A DNA stretch of 64,000 nucleotides from Gonocerus acuteangulatus (GCA_946811695.1 OX328124.1:86332030-86396029), one strand, 5' to 3'. Shown: positions 44,285 through 55,151, counted from the first letter of the stretch. Program-made: numbers and translations. Notes: generated by a model not told the origin, from the letters alone.

Positions 44285-44650
44285 GCTTTTAAGCAAAAAA
44301 GTCCGACTAGCAGGAACTGGGTCATCTCAGCACGTTTTCATTCTTATCCCAAGTGTCATTGGAAAGCTTAGAATAAACAAAGCAAATTTGAAAAAATAAA
44401 CTTTTTAGTTTTGGACATTCCAAGAAAATTCTTTCTATTAAACGAAACTAACAATTTCAAAGTTTTAAGCACTTATTTCTCGCAATGTGACTGTCCCAAC
44501 GAAAATTACTTCAGAAACGTTTTTGTAGGAAATTTATTAAGCTTTCGCACTGTTTGTTTCAAAGGTATTTAAGAAAATATACAAAAATCCTAAATCTGCT
44601 CATGTCTGTTGTTAAAATATTTTTTTCGAATACATCCTTAACTTTAAATC
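44285..44650 (-). mobile_element. Fam-A copy, degraded, minus strand
   Basis: AAAAAAGTCCGACTAGCAGG and AACTGGGTCATCTCAGCACG form the far Fam-A end. TTTAAGCACTTATTTCTCGC, TTTAGGAA-type and AAGCTTTCGCACTG blocks follow in the family order. Confidence 0.65.
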
Positions 44651-44699
44651 AGCCTCTTTATTACCATTTAGTACCCTTGACATTTAGTAATTATTATTC

Positions 44700-45183
44700 T
44701 AAACATCAATTGGTGATTCATTTAATTGAACCTCAAGATTACCTGCAGAGAAATAGTCTCGAAGTTAATTTTTTCTGGATCCGAAGTCATTCTAGAATAC
44801 CTCAAAATGAAAAATTGGATCAGGCAGGTAAAGTAGCTGCTACTGAAGGAGTAGCATTTTACAAAGAGGGCCTTGCCTGTAGAAGAAAATAGGAGAGCAG
44901 AGCTGGCCCTTGCTCGGCTCAGGATAGGCGACACCAGAGTGAATCATTCCTATCTGATGGCATGAAGCACCAGTCTGCCAAGCTTGTGGTGTCATCATTT
45001 CAATTAAACATATTTTCACTGAATGCCGAGCCTACGAGAAGGAAAGGTCTCTATTCGACATAACCAGTACTTTTAGTGGAGATACGGGTGCCAACCCTAC
45101 TAAAACCAAGAATTTATTTAATTTTTTTATATGCGTGCGATTCCTAAATAAACTAGGATTCTTGTGGCATATGACCCGTGGTT

Positions 45184-45213
<30 letters not shown>
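44700..45213 (+). pseudogene. LINE ORF2 C-terminal fragment (RNase H end, zinc knuckle) with poly(A)
   Basis: Bases 44770-44850 encode VNFFWIRSHSRIPQNEKLDQ then AGKVAATEG, the last RNase H block (canonical WxPSHxGIxGNExAD). After a stop (44890), ALARLRIGDTRVNHSYLM and IKHIFTECRAYEKERSLF can be followed across frameshifts, as in the protein at 2390-3518. An A-run of about 26 at 45188-45213 forms the 3' end. The copy starts inside RNase H, so it is a short 5'-truncated insertion directly next to a Fam-A copy. Confidence 0.82.
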
Positions 45214-45214
<1 letters not shown>

Positions 45215-45237
45215 CCTGGTTATTTTGCTCTTTCCGA

Positions 45238-45830
45238 AACGTAGCTATTGAGGTTGCACTTATGAAAGAATTTTTGGAAATTATCTCTTAAAATTTTCAT
45301 CGGTCTTACATGCAAGATACCGAAAATGATCGCCTTTAAAATGTATATATATATATATATATAGTGTCTGTCATCACGATACAGGCACGATGTGTTGATT
45401 TTTCGCTACAAAACTTGGTATATAGCATTCTCCTAGCAAGCAATTAAACGAGTTCGTTAACCAGCAGTATCGGTCAATCTGGAGGGGGGTTACACCAAAC
45501 CAAAATGACTAAATTGCCCACACTGGCCGCAATTTACGGTATATTGCAACGAAAATCGTTATACGTCATAACTACCTAAAGAGAAACTCAATCGGTCTAT
45601 TAGGAGGGCAGACGTTTACTCTAGAACCAAAGTATTAATTTTTTTGTACAGGCCGTTATGTGTACACTCTTGCAACGAAATCCGGAAGACAAGATGCCCC
45701 ACCAATGAAAAATATAATGTAAAAAAAAACCGAAATCGGTCATTAAAAACAGGGGTTTAAGCAGGAATGCATAGCACACTATGCAATGTGCTTAGTAGTT
45801 TAGCTCCTGGATGACGGAGTTTTTTACTAT
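45238..45830 (+). mobile_element. Fam-B copy, about 590 bp, with short (AT)n
   Basis: ACGTAGCTATTGAGGTTGCA, TGCAAGATACCGAAAATGAT, (AT)n at 45343-45362, GATACAGGCACGATGTGTTG, GAGTTCGTTAACCAGCAGTA, a GGGGGGTTACACC block and the end GTGCTTAGTAGTTTAGCTCC, TGGATGACGG. Confidence 0.78.
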
Positions 45831-46305
45831 TATCTTATAGCCTTATTATAAATTGTCTTAATGCACTATTATGCTTCAAGAAGCAGGAAAATGTCAAATG
45901 CTTTCCTTACAAAGTTTCTTGAAACCCGAAAGAGGAAATATACAAAGCTCTAATTGCCTTGAAGTCTAATCAGAGGACTGGAAGAACCATTTACAGACTC
46001 CAACAAATCTCTCTGACTTAAAACAATTATCAGCATCCCCGTCGTATATTGTCACAAACACTTAGATTACGAAACTATTACACAATAAGCACCTTAAGAA
46101 ATTATTATATAATTACAAGTGTTCATAGGAAGCCTAGCATGAAACCTCTCAAGTTCCCCTCCATTCATTATGCGGAGACAGGCATATTCCGCAGATAATA
46201 AAAAATCAATAAACGTCAATTACATTTTCTACCACTAAAATGTTATAAGAGTCTATTGACATAGATGGTGGGCACAAAGAAGATGTAGATAAAAGGGGTT
46301 CGGTC
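45831..46305. other. Non-coding interval
   Basis: No gene recognised. Confidence 0.5.
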
Positions 46306-46307
46306 GT

Positions 46308-47158
46308 ATGTTAATAAAACTAAATTTTATATTCAAAATGAGTTGTATTTCTGCCACGTTATCCGCTGGAAATCCTCTTCTCCTTCAGGGCTGGAAGCTA
46401 TCTCTCGCTTACTTAGAAATGTAGCTTCTAGGGATGGGCGATAGTCGTTAGTTACTATCGATATATCGATAGTTCATGACTATTAATAGTAGTTATCGAT
46501 AGTCATGAACTATCTCTCTGCATCTGGAGGGCTGTGGTATTAAATATTCAAAAATAACCGTCTGGTGAATACAACCAACTACATAATGTAGCCAGAAAAT
46601 ATTTGTGTTCCGGGCTCGTCTGTAGCCTTAAAACGTGTGTTTTCAGCCGCTGGAAAATTCGTTTCTGAGCTGCGGAACAGACTGAGCCAGAAAAAGTGGA
46701 AATGTTGGCCTTCCTTTCTGGTAATATGTGGCACAAGGAGAAAAACTTTTTGTGCCTCTTGATATTTTTTCTTTGGAAATGCTTTTTATAAATTTAAATA
46801 AATTAGTTTTTTGTTTTAAACCTTTGTGCAATCTTATAAATATACCTAATCCTGCAAGTAATAGGTAATTCAATTCAATAACATAAAATTCTTCATTGTA
46901 CAGCCATGTAAGGAATATGGAAAGCCACTATCGAATAACTATCGATAGTATCGATGGTTTTTAGCCGATAGTATCGGCCTATCGATAGTGCTGAACTATC
47001 GACTCAGCCTGAACTATCCTTGGAGCAGTTCCTGTGTCTTGACACAGAACTGTTCTCAATCTCCTCCATAGCCCTAAAGAACGCTTTAATGTCTAGCCAA
47101 AACGTTGGCAGAAATAAGAAATATTCATTTTAGTTATGAAATGTAGTTTTATTCAACG
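46308..47158. repeat. Inverted Penelope-like ends enclosing a hAT relic
   Basis: Right arm (47060-47158, plus strand): CTAAAGAACGC ... GTCTAGCCAAAACGTTGGCA, GAAATAAGAAATATTCATTT. Left arm (46308-46410, minus strand): CCCTGAAGGAG ... CCAGCGGATAACGTGGCAGA, AATACAACTCATTTTG. Both resemble a hammerhead-type block CTGAAGA ... AGCCGAAACGTTGGCAGAA with substitutions, and both point outward. The arms are only partly similar, so this is an old structure. Confidence 0.45.
46434..47020 (+). pseudogene. hAT-type transposase C-terminal relic with TATCGATA-rich flanks
   Basis: Plus-strand 46577-46740 reads NVARKYLCSGLVCSLKTCVF, then with frameshifts SAAGKFVSELRNRL and EPEKVEMLAFLSGNM. This is the hAT dimerisation motif (LAxxYLxIxATSxxSERxFSxAG ... 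RxRLxPExVExLxFLxxN). On both sides lie clusters of ACTATCGATA-type motifs (46450-46510 and 46927-47000), which would fit subterminal transposase-binding repeats. The left edge CTAGGGATGGGCGATAG looks hAT-like, but no 8-bp duplication was found. The BED finger and catalytic core are absent. Confidence 0.65.
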
Positions 47159-47339
47159 TAGGACTGACCAATCCAGAAGGACCTACGCCACATAAATCCA
47201 AAAAGTAAATTCATTTTTAATTTTATTTTATCATTTTGTCGAAAATCATAATAAATAAATAAATTAACAACATATAGGTCAACAAACGCGAAAAAGAAGG
47301 TACTGTAAAAACTAAATAATATAACTAAAATAACAATTA

Positions 47340-47412
47340 AATTAAAAATATTAATTCCAAATTGTGGTTGTAGTGTATTGATGTGTGGGCTACCTTCTTT
47401 CAGTCGTTCCGG
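47340..47412 (-). pseudogene. LINE 3' remnant related to the RNase H LINE
   Basis: GTAGTGTATTGATGTGTGGG, CTACCTTCTTTCAGTCGTTC resembles AAGTATTTTGTGGATGTATG, GACTACCTTCAGTCAGTAAT at 2428-2470. Short and frameless. Confidence 0.45.
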
Positions 47413-47415
47413 CTG

Positions 47416-48145
47416 CGGCTTAATCCTGTAGTTATAAATAGAAAATATTCATGAAGTACAAGTCATACTAATGCTCTTAAATCAAGACCTTACTAGGAGC
47501 TCTGAAAAGTGAAGTGCACGCATCCCGTTTTAACTGTACCAACAATGTCATACATATACGTAAGTAAGGATTACACGTTTTTGCTTATGAATTGCTCTTT
47601 CAAAGAGAATGTTATTTTGCCTGAATGCCCTCATTTTTGGAATGATTATAAACCCTATATGGCATGTGGATCCACAGTTACAAGCCTCACTTGGCATAAG
47701 AAATCATATGACGTTTTTATCAACCAACGACATGCCACCAACAAATCATTGGTGGTTTTTTAATTACATTATGAAACTAACATCTTTTAGTAACAAACCC
47801 GAAACGTCGTATAACGTTTAATCATTTAATTTTAATTTACCTCTACTTTAGAGATCAGATTGTTTTGAATTAAACTTTCAAATATGCACGATAAGCAATA
47901 ATGTACCGAATTCGATGAAATTGGTCACAAGAATAATTCGTTTAAAACGACTTACCAGCGGTAATGATAATGCCTCAACAGGCTTTCTGGTAGGATTTTT
48001 AATCGTAGTTGAACTTGGGGAAACGAATGAAGCCACTTTTAAGCCGATATACTTAACCCATTTCAAGAAAACTTGAAAAACTAGAATTCTCTAAAAAAAA
48101 ATCAATGATAGGGCATGGAAGGTGCTTCCAAATTTCTACAGTCAA
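47416..48145. other. Non-coding interval
   Basis: ORFs of 70-84 codons at 47509-47821 overlap each other in different frames and have no recognised motif. Confidence 0.45.
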
Positions 48146-48149
48146 AAAT

Positions 48150-48415
48150 GAATAATTATGGTTGCGTTTGGAATACAGGAACCATTAAATTAAATGTCAA
48201 TAGCGGTTTGAACTTTTCCTTTACTTGGTTGAATATTTCGAGTAGGCTAGAGAAATGTTGAAGTGTTGTTGTGTTGGTAACTGTTTGAGAGCCTAATCAA
48301 TGACCTACACGAGGCCTAAAATTGTAGTGGTTGAAGTTTCGAAAGTTAATTACTTAGAGTTTCTATATCAAGCTTTATTTTATGAGAACAAGTTCTTGCA
48401 AGTTGGACTTTTTAG
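48150..48415 (+). mobile_element. Fam-A copy, degraded
   Basis: TATGGTTGCGTTTGGAATAC near the start and AAGTTCTTGCAAGTTGGACT at the end correspond to the Fam-A interior and far end. Confidence 0.5.
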
Positions 48416-48419
48416 TATT

Positions 48420-48515
48420 TTTTTTTTTTTGTGTGTATGTTTAACGGCGTATCAACATTATGTCTATTAACGCCAGGCTGTCTACAGGTCGCCGCCCTTT
48501 TCTATAATGCCAACA
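48420..48515 (-). mobile_element. SINE tail, minus strand
   Basis: On the minus strand: AAAAGGGCGGCGACCTGTAG, ACAGCCTGGCGTTAATAGAC, ATACGCCGTTAAAC, then an A-rich tail (T-run at 48420-48430). Same tail as the 5S-SINE at 14660-14736. No head recognised. Confidence 0.72.
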
Positions 48516-49584
48516 GCACTAACTAAAACGTTTTAGTATTATTATATATTTCAACATAACATTTTTCACTTTGTTTGACATGAGGTGTTTCATTTCTGAG
48601 TTCAAGAGAGTCTGTTTGGTTTCTAGATTCTTTAAATTTCACATGACGATAAAATCTGAGAATAACTTTAATGACAGGCCGATAAGGAACGGTTGAAAAT
48701 ATGTATCTGTAGTTATTTAATTTGTTTCATGACATCATGATAGAGTTTCCCGGAGACAAACTTTGGTACATCAACTTTTCGATTCAAAGCACATGTTCAT
48801 ACTAGTCGAGAGGACGCTGAGCTGCTTTGTGGATAATAAAAACAACCAACACGATTCACGATTATTCATTAAAATCTATTTTCGAATAGCGTAATGAATA
48901 AATTACACAACAATCGTTTTATATTATTTTCCTAAATATTGTTAATTTCCATGTGGATCTTCAAAACCCGTACGGGGTGGTTGCCCCCTTCGCCCCTTTC
49001 TGTGTGTTTTGTAAAATGAAAAGATCATAGCGTATAAAGTTATCGGGCGGAGTCAATAGTGATATGAAGTGAAAAAAATTCTTACAAATGAGTGATCGTC
49101 GAAAATGGCAAAATCATGTTCACCCACTTACTAAATAAACAAGACCCAAAATGATTGACATAACTTCCACATCCATGCAATAATAACAGAGATATTGTAG
49201 GACGGGAAAATTTGTCGATCTGAAAGGAGACAATGTACATTAAGTCGGATACATTTGTAGGACACAATGGCTGCCGTATATAAAGCCAAACCTTTGTCCC
49301 GTGGAAATTAAATACGCCAACAATAGAGGGCTTAGTGACTTGGGCTGCGAGACCCCTGCTTTTCCCTCTTCTATGAAGACTTTTATGCCATCAGTTCACA
49401 GACCGACGCTTAGAAATCCCTTTAAATAATTATACTACTCCCCTATCAAATATTTAAACAAGCTTATATAATAAATTTGTCTTTAACAATGAATTGTTCT
49501 CAATAACTTCTATCAACGATCTGACTTTATTATATTAGGTTAAAATAAATTTAGGTTAAAAATATTTGTTGGCGATATAAAACT

Positions 49585-49586
<2 letters not shown>
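48516..49586. other. Non-coding interval
   Basis: No gene recognised. Confidence 0.5.

Positions 49587-49624
<38 letters not shown>
49587..49624. repeat. Poly(T), about 38 bases
   Basis: Uninterrupted T run followed by AATAAAATATAATAA. No retroposon body recognised. Confidence 0.95.
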
Positions 49625-49628
<4 letters not shown>

Positions 49629-50512
49629 AAATATAATAACAAAGGGTTTTTTAATAAAATAAATTAACTTTATATTTAATATTTAAGACGTTTAAGGATA
49701 AAAATATATAAAAAATAATGATTGCAGAATGTAAACGCTTTTCAAGGGTGTTTGCATGCAATTAAAATAATGACGACAATAATAACTAGTAATTGGTTGT
49801 TGTGAAATAGTCGTACAAGAATGATTACTTTCAATTTTTATTTATTTTTTATTGCTCAATGCAACTGGTTGCCAGTCTATAGATGATCCTTACTTTCTTT
49901 TTATTAAATCTTTTATTTATATACTGGATTATTAAAATTGTCTCGTATTATTAGTTTCATGGACCGCATTGTAGGCGAATTGCCACGTTATTCGGTAAAT
50001 TCTAATGGACGATGTAAAACTAGTTATTTGTCTTGAAATAATGAATTACATATTTAAATTTATTCTCTAGATTTGCATATTCGATAGTTTGACATGGTAG
50101 AGACGATATAATGACTGGCTTCCTCTTTCATAATACACTACCGACAATTAAAGCACAATATTTTAAAGATACGACCAATATTAGAACAACTACAGATAAT
50201 ACCAATCTTAGATCAATTCGTTATCCTATTTCTATTTCAGTGGCTAAAATGCACAGTAATATTCATGTTGCTCAATCAAGCTGCTAAGGTCGATATGCAG
50301 CTGCTTTATAAACTCGTCGATGATAGCAATACCGGCGTCAGGTAGAAGAATTAAAACTATTAAGCAATGATTACAACTCGATGATGAAATTCCGCCTCTT
50401 TCCCGGCGGTTTATGTGGTTTTAGTATCAATTCTCGCCGGAATCCAACCACGGCATGATCAAGTGAAGCGCCTCTGAAAAACACTATCTAGGGCCCCTGC
50501 ATATATTTGTAC
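49625..50512. other. Non-coding interval
   Basis: Contains one arm related to the TIR family at 37912-38182 (50075-50115) and sequence related to 23190-23290 (49965-50040). No gene. Confidence 0.45.
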
Positions 50513-50517
50513 CACAG

Positions 50518-52232
50518 CACAGTGGGACAGAATCCCGATTTCGTGGCCAAAAATCTCAAATTACCTATACCAGGGTTTTCGAGGTTGCTGATTACGAATC
50601 TGAGATCAGATTTTCAAAATTCAAAATGGCGGATCCAAAATGTCGGCCAAAACTGTTTTTACGTTGAAAATATGAAGTGAAATCTCATCTAATTTGGTTT
50701 TTGAAGTGATTGCTTAGATTCAAGAGTTAAATTACAGCAAAAACATCAGTAAAAGTATTGTAAAATTAATATTATTAAAAAAATGCATTTATTATGGGGT
50801 AACTTGATATGGGTAAAACTTTCCTTGGATTCTATTTGCTGCTGTCCATTTCGATCGAAAATTTCCAAGTAACAGTCCTAATGACTTTTCATCCTCGTCT
50901 ACATGTATCATATGTCCGGTTTTTTTGAAAATTGCATCTTTCAAAACGTCAATGACGAATTTCTTTTTATGTTTCATACTGTCTTTCACCATAAAGAAAA
51001 CATCTTTTCTTGACAATTCCAGATTTGAAGATTTAGAAGACTCTGTAAAATACCAATATAAACATGTTCAAAATTCAATGGCATTATTCAGAAATTATTT
51101 TTATACTTAACAAAACTATATACTATGTATTAAAACCCTAATAATATTTCAGATTTCTCACTTAGAGTGTTATACCTTGAAATGTACTAAAATAATTTAT
51201 TACTACTAAATGACAGCAAATATATTTAAATAACTTCTGTACGAAACAAAAAGAATGAATAAGTCTGAGTGAAACCATTTTTACGAGGGTCTCCTCGGGG
51301 TCAACAAACAACAGGTATAAGAAAGGCTGAGACTCCTTTCTTTACTGCAGAAAGCCGACAGTGCAGTCGAAGGGTGTAACCTACCGTTAGGTCTTACAAA
51401 CATGTCGCAAACACAGTTCTAACTCCGTAGAGAGTTATTTCAGGACTATATTATAAAAGTTTTAAATTGTCATAAAACGGAGAGTAAAATAACTTGTAAA
51501 GCGTTTATTTAAAATAATAAATTATCATATTCAAATTTAATTAGGATCATTAATTAATGTTAATTCACTAATTTTCATGATCGTTATACTACATTAACCT
51601 ATTTTAATAGATACAAAACATACCAATACACTATAACGTAATATCCAATGCATTACATTCACACGCCCGTTAATGTCGCGCCACGCGTTCCTCTATTAAA
51701 ATTGGCCTCACGACTAAAGTTGCAGGTTGTAGCAGCCAGTTTTTTAATATGTTATATTTAAGACTATACACTATCAGTTCCTTGTCGAAAGAAGACCGTA
51801 CCTCGTAGAGAAATTTTTAAAACTCTATTAGAAAATCGATTTTAGATAAAAAATGTAAATCTTTTTATGTTTACTTGTCGCCAGATTTAAATATTTCCTA
51901 CATTAAATGAGCAATAATTGTGCATAACCTTATATTCTACATACCTCCAGAAAGTGGTTCCATTTTGCCGAATTCCAATTGAATAAGTTTATCCAGTTTC
52001 ACAGCACTTCAAAACAGGCAAGAATTTCTCGACTCGTCTATTGGTTTCGTACGTACCGAAGAAAGGCTGACTTTCGACTGATGTCAAGGCTACCCTAAAG
52101 CAGGTATCTACCTGTCTGGGCTGGAATTTTGTTCTAGGACTATCCCTAAACAAGATCTGAACGTATAGAGACGAAAATATAAAACTCGAAAATTTGATTT
52201 TTGGCCACGGAATCGGGATCTGTCCCACTGTG
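50518..52232. mobile_element. Transib-like DNA transposon relic, 1715 bp, TSD CACAG
   Basis: The ends are CACAGTGGGACAGAATCCCG (50518) and the inverted CACAGTGGGACAGATCCCGA (read inward from 52232). Similarity continues through CGTGGCCAAAAATC, about 38 bases. The direct repeat CACAG flanks the element at 50513-50517 and 52233-52237. Both ends have the CACAGTG heptamer, then 21-22 bases, then CCAAAAATC. Minus-strand 50792-51016 contains a stretch with GNFRSKWTAANRIQGKF, similar in pattern to the Transib N-terminal relic at 13410-13510. No catalytic domain remains. Confidence 0.8.
50792..51016 (-). pseudogene. Possible Transib transposase N-terminal remnant
   Basis: Frame of 74 codons reading DEDEKSLGLLLGNFRSKW then TAANRIQGKF. 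The W..A.R...F pattern matches the relic at 13410-13510 in the other Transib-like element. The rest is unrecognised, and the assignment rests mainly on context inside the same TIR family. Confidence 0.45.
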
Positions 52233-52656
52233 CACAGCCACAAGAACAGCGGGGGGGGCAGAATTCAGAGTCTACACAAAGCAGTTTAAGATAGTAAATA
52301 ACGGTTACGAAGAATTAAGGGGCCCATAGACGACCAACTTGGTTGTCAAACTTGTTGCCAACTTGCCATGTTGGAGGAGATGTTGCACGTCTGTGGGCAG
52401 GTTGGCGGTTGGAGTAAACGGTTGGCCTAGATCAAATCCGTTTTGATTTTCGGTAGGCGGAGTCCCAAGTTGGCAACCTTTTGAAGCGTCTGTGGGGAAG
52501 TTGACTACATTGTTCACAAGCTTAGTAGTGAACTGTCGTTTGGTTGTCAATGTGCGGTTGCTTTTCGTGTTTTTACTACTCAGGTATTTAAGTATTTTGG
52601 CGAAAAGAGGGTATGCAAGTAGATTATCTGTTTGGTAAATACAATTGGTGTGTTCA

Positions 52657-52968
52657 ATGTCTATACAAAACGCGCCTATTTGGACTGAATTTTTCGAAAA
52701 CTTCAAAGAACTGCCTTAGCTTTGGAAACTTAAATCAGAAGTGTTTAAAGACCGAAATAAGAAGACGAATGCTTGGCTGAAGCTGTTGGAAATTTACCAA
52801 AGAATTGAACCGGATGTAAATGTTGACAGTTTGAAGAAAAGAGTTGTGAGCATAAAAACGTGTTATCGCAGGGAGCTGAACAAGGTTGAACAAAGTTTAC
52901 GATCTGGTCGTGGGGCTGAAGACGAGTATGTGCCAAACTTATGGTATTTTGCCGTTCATTTGCAGTAA
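52657..52968 (+). pseudogene. MADF (Myb/SANT-like) domain protein of the Harbinger element
   Basis: From ATG 52657 it reads PIWTEFFENFKELP, an in-frame TAG (52717-52719) where the family usually has C, then LWKLKSEVFKDRNKKTNAWL, RIEPDVNVDSLKKRVVSIKT and YRRELNKVEQS then GAEDEYVPNLWYF. This covers an almost complete MADF domain, with the closing motif (Y)VPxLWYF. In PIF/Harbinger transposons the MADF/Myb-like partner binds subterminal DNA and helps bring the transposase to the nucleus. After LWYF the frame runs into antisense transposase sequence and ends within seven codons, so the deletion junction is near 52945-52950. One stop and the truncated C-terminus make it a pseudogene. Confidence 0.85.
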
Positions 52969-53275
52969 TTGTACATCTCATGACAGTCTCCTTTTTTTTT
53001 CAATGAACGGTCGTACCTTATCCAACAAGTTATCGTAGGTTGTACTGTCCATTCTTAAAAAAAAATTTAAAATCTACATGCGCAGAAACGCGAAGTTCAC
53101 TTAATAAATTTGAATGAGAAAACTCAGGACTTTGTAAGTACCACTCTTTTGACCACAATTTTCTTTTCTTTATTTTTGGAAGAAACACTTCCCCATCATC
53201 CTCAGACAATTCTTTTAGAACTAAAAAAGACAACACGAGATCGTAACTCATTTTCTCCCAAGCGTGTGTTCGCAC
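52948..53275 (-). pseudogene. Harbinger-type transposase, N-terminal part
   Basis: The minus frame 53275-53030 reads KKRKLWSKEWYLQSPEFSHS after its first K is dropped, then LLSELRVSAHVDFKFFF. After a frameshift at an A-run (about 53056-53063), MDSTTYDNLLDKVRPFIEKK and VMRCTITANER follow. This matches the start of HARBI1-like transposases (W.(R/K)EW...R...L..EL....P..F..FFRM...T(F/Y)..LL..V.P.I ... MR..I....RL). The DDE catalytic core is missing because the sequence passes directly into antisense MADF sequence near 52948. The orientation is opposite to the MADF ORF, as expected for the family. Confidence 0.82.
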
Positions 53276-53383
53276 CAGAACTGATCAGCAAATTAAGTTG
53301 GCAACAACAAGTTGACAGTCTGTGGGCAACCAAGTTGGCAACAAGGTTGAAAAAACCAAGTTGGTCGTCTCTGGGCCCCTTTA

Positions 53384-53631
53384 TGCCAGAATTGTCTTTA
53401 TTTTGCCCATACAATGATACAAAATCAAGAAACTGTAATGATATTAATGTTATCTGAGATATTTAATTTAATTAATATCAATATTTAGAATAAATCGTCG
53501 ACCGTGAAGATAGTGTGGAAATGGCCGGGGTTTGGTCATGGTATGTAAATTTTAAAATAAATATAAGTTTCCAATGCAACGTTTGAGCTTTAATTTCAAG
53601 CCTTCCTGAGGACTACGAACAAAAATGCTTT
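53384..53631. other. Short spacer
   Basis: Nothing recognised between the Harbinger derivative and Fam-A. Confidence 0.5.
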
Positions 53632-53789
53632 TTAGCGCGGTTCCTCCCTCCCCCATAGGGAGGAACCCCGCTTATAGGGTTGATACAATGAAACAAACTG
53701 GAAGTGCCGACTAGAAAATTTCGCGTTTCAGAACCCCTAGAGACCGAAAATAACGGTGGTTCAAATTTGTATATATATATATATGTATA

Positions 53790-53860
<71 letters not shown>

Positions 53861-55097
53861 CTGTTCGCTCTCTAGATAGAAGACGAATGGTCCGATTTTG
53901 ATGAAATTTGGTACAAAAATCCTTCGTCCAATTTGAAAGGTCAAGTTCGTTAACCAGCAAAATTCGCCTACTGGAAGATGGCGTTTGGGGCGAAATTCGC
54001 GCAAAAAAAATCGTAACGCTTACGTTTTTGAGTTCATAAGCTTGTAAGTACTCTTTTTATAGGCTTCTTGGGCTAGGAAAACGAATGGAACCATTTTCAA
54101 GGCGATAGCTTTAACCGTTGTCGAGAAAATTGGAAAAATAGTTTTTGAATTCCGTTTTTGGTTTGGGTACTTAGAATCACGGGATTCAGTTGAAACATTA
54201 TCTGCATGTTCTAATTTCATTAAAACTGATATGTTGAAATTTTGGTTACGTTTGGAGTTAAGGAAGGGTTAGAATAAAATATTTTATTAACAGACTTAAA
54301 AAGTTTTGGTAACTTTGTATATTTTCCTTAATATCTCGAAAAAGGTTGAGAATCTTGGTAAACGAAAGAATACCATTGGAAAGCTTACTAAATGCTCTAC
54401 AAAAAAGGTTCTGATGAAAGTTTTGATTAGGCGATGTCAATCGGAGAAATAAGTGCTTAAAACATTAAAGTAATTGATTTTGCTTATTCGAACTGTTCTT
54501 TTTGTCTGTTTTTATTCCTTGTTATTTTTTAATTGCTTATAGTAGGATAATGTATATTACAATAAAACAGATTAGGCAAAATAAGAAAAACAATTCATTG
54601 TTAGAAATATAGCTTGCCAAGAGAAAAAGATTCGTTGACGTCTTTTGAATATTTTCAATTGCCTTTATGCTGTTGGTTTTTTTATTTTATTTTTTAATTG
54701 ATTTTATCTGTAGAATTATTACTATAGTAAAAGAACACAGGAATGTGTGAAAATATTTGATATTTTCCAATTCATTGAAACGTATGAAATGAAGTATCGG
54801 TAGAAGAGGATTCTAGGGTCTTGCGGACCTGACCCCAGGTATAGCCATAAAACCCTTTGAACAAAGGCCGAGGAAAATATTATCTGTTTCTATTCTATGC
54901 TTTTCAAATGAGAATAGGGATATGAACAGGAACCGGGGTCTCCCGTGGTCTAATGGCTAGCGCCTTGGATTCATAAGCGGGAGATGGTGGGTTCGATTCC
55001 CAACCTCCGGCAGAAATTTTATCATCCCACGGCTCGCTGGTGAAATTCCTCGCTACACCCTGGATGTCGGCGCTAATGACCTAGATGTAGATGTGCC

Positions 55098-55151
<54 letters not shown>

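Larger units (their letters stand above)
52318..53380. mobile_element. PIF/Harbinger deletion derivative, 1063 bp, TSD TTA
   Basis: TIRs AGGGGCCCATAGACGACCAA (left) and AGGGGCCCAGAGACGACCAA (right, inverted), extending through CTTGGTT and further GTTGGCAAC-rich subterminal repeats. TTA flanks both sides (52315-52317 and 53381-53383). Inside are a MADF-domain ORF on the plus strand and the N-terminal part of a Harbinger-type transposase on the minus strand. This reproduces the two-gene layout of autonomous PIF/Harbinger elements with the catalytic part deleted. Confidence 0.88.

Noticed and set aside
47509..47821. ORFs of 84 and 70 codons
   Set aside because: They overlap in different frames, have no recognised motif, and such lengths are expected by chance in this amount of sequence.
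53110..53457. 115-codon plus-strand ORF in the Harbinger derivative
   Set aside because: It is antisense to the transposase N-terminal relic (minus 53030-53275) and runs into the TIR.
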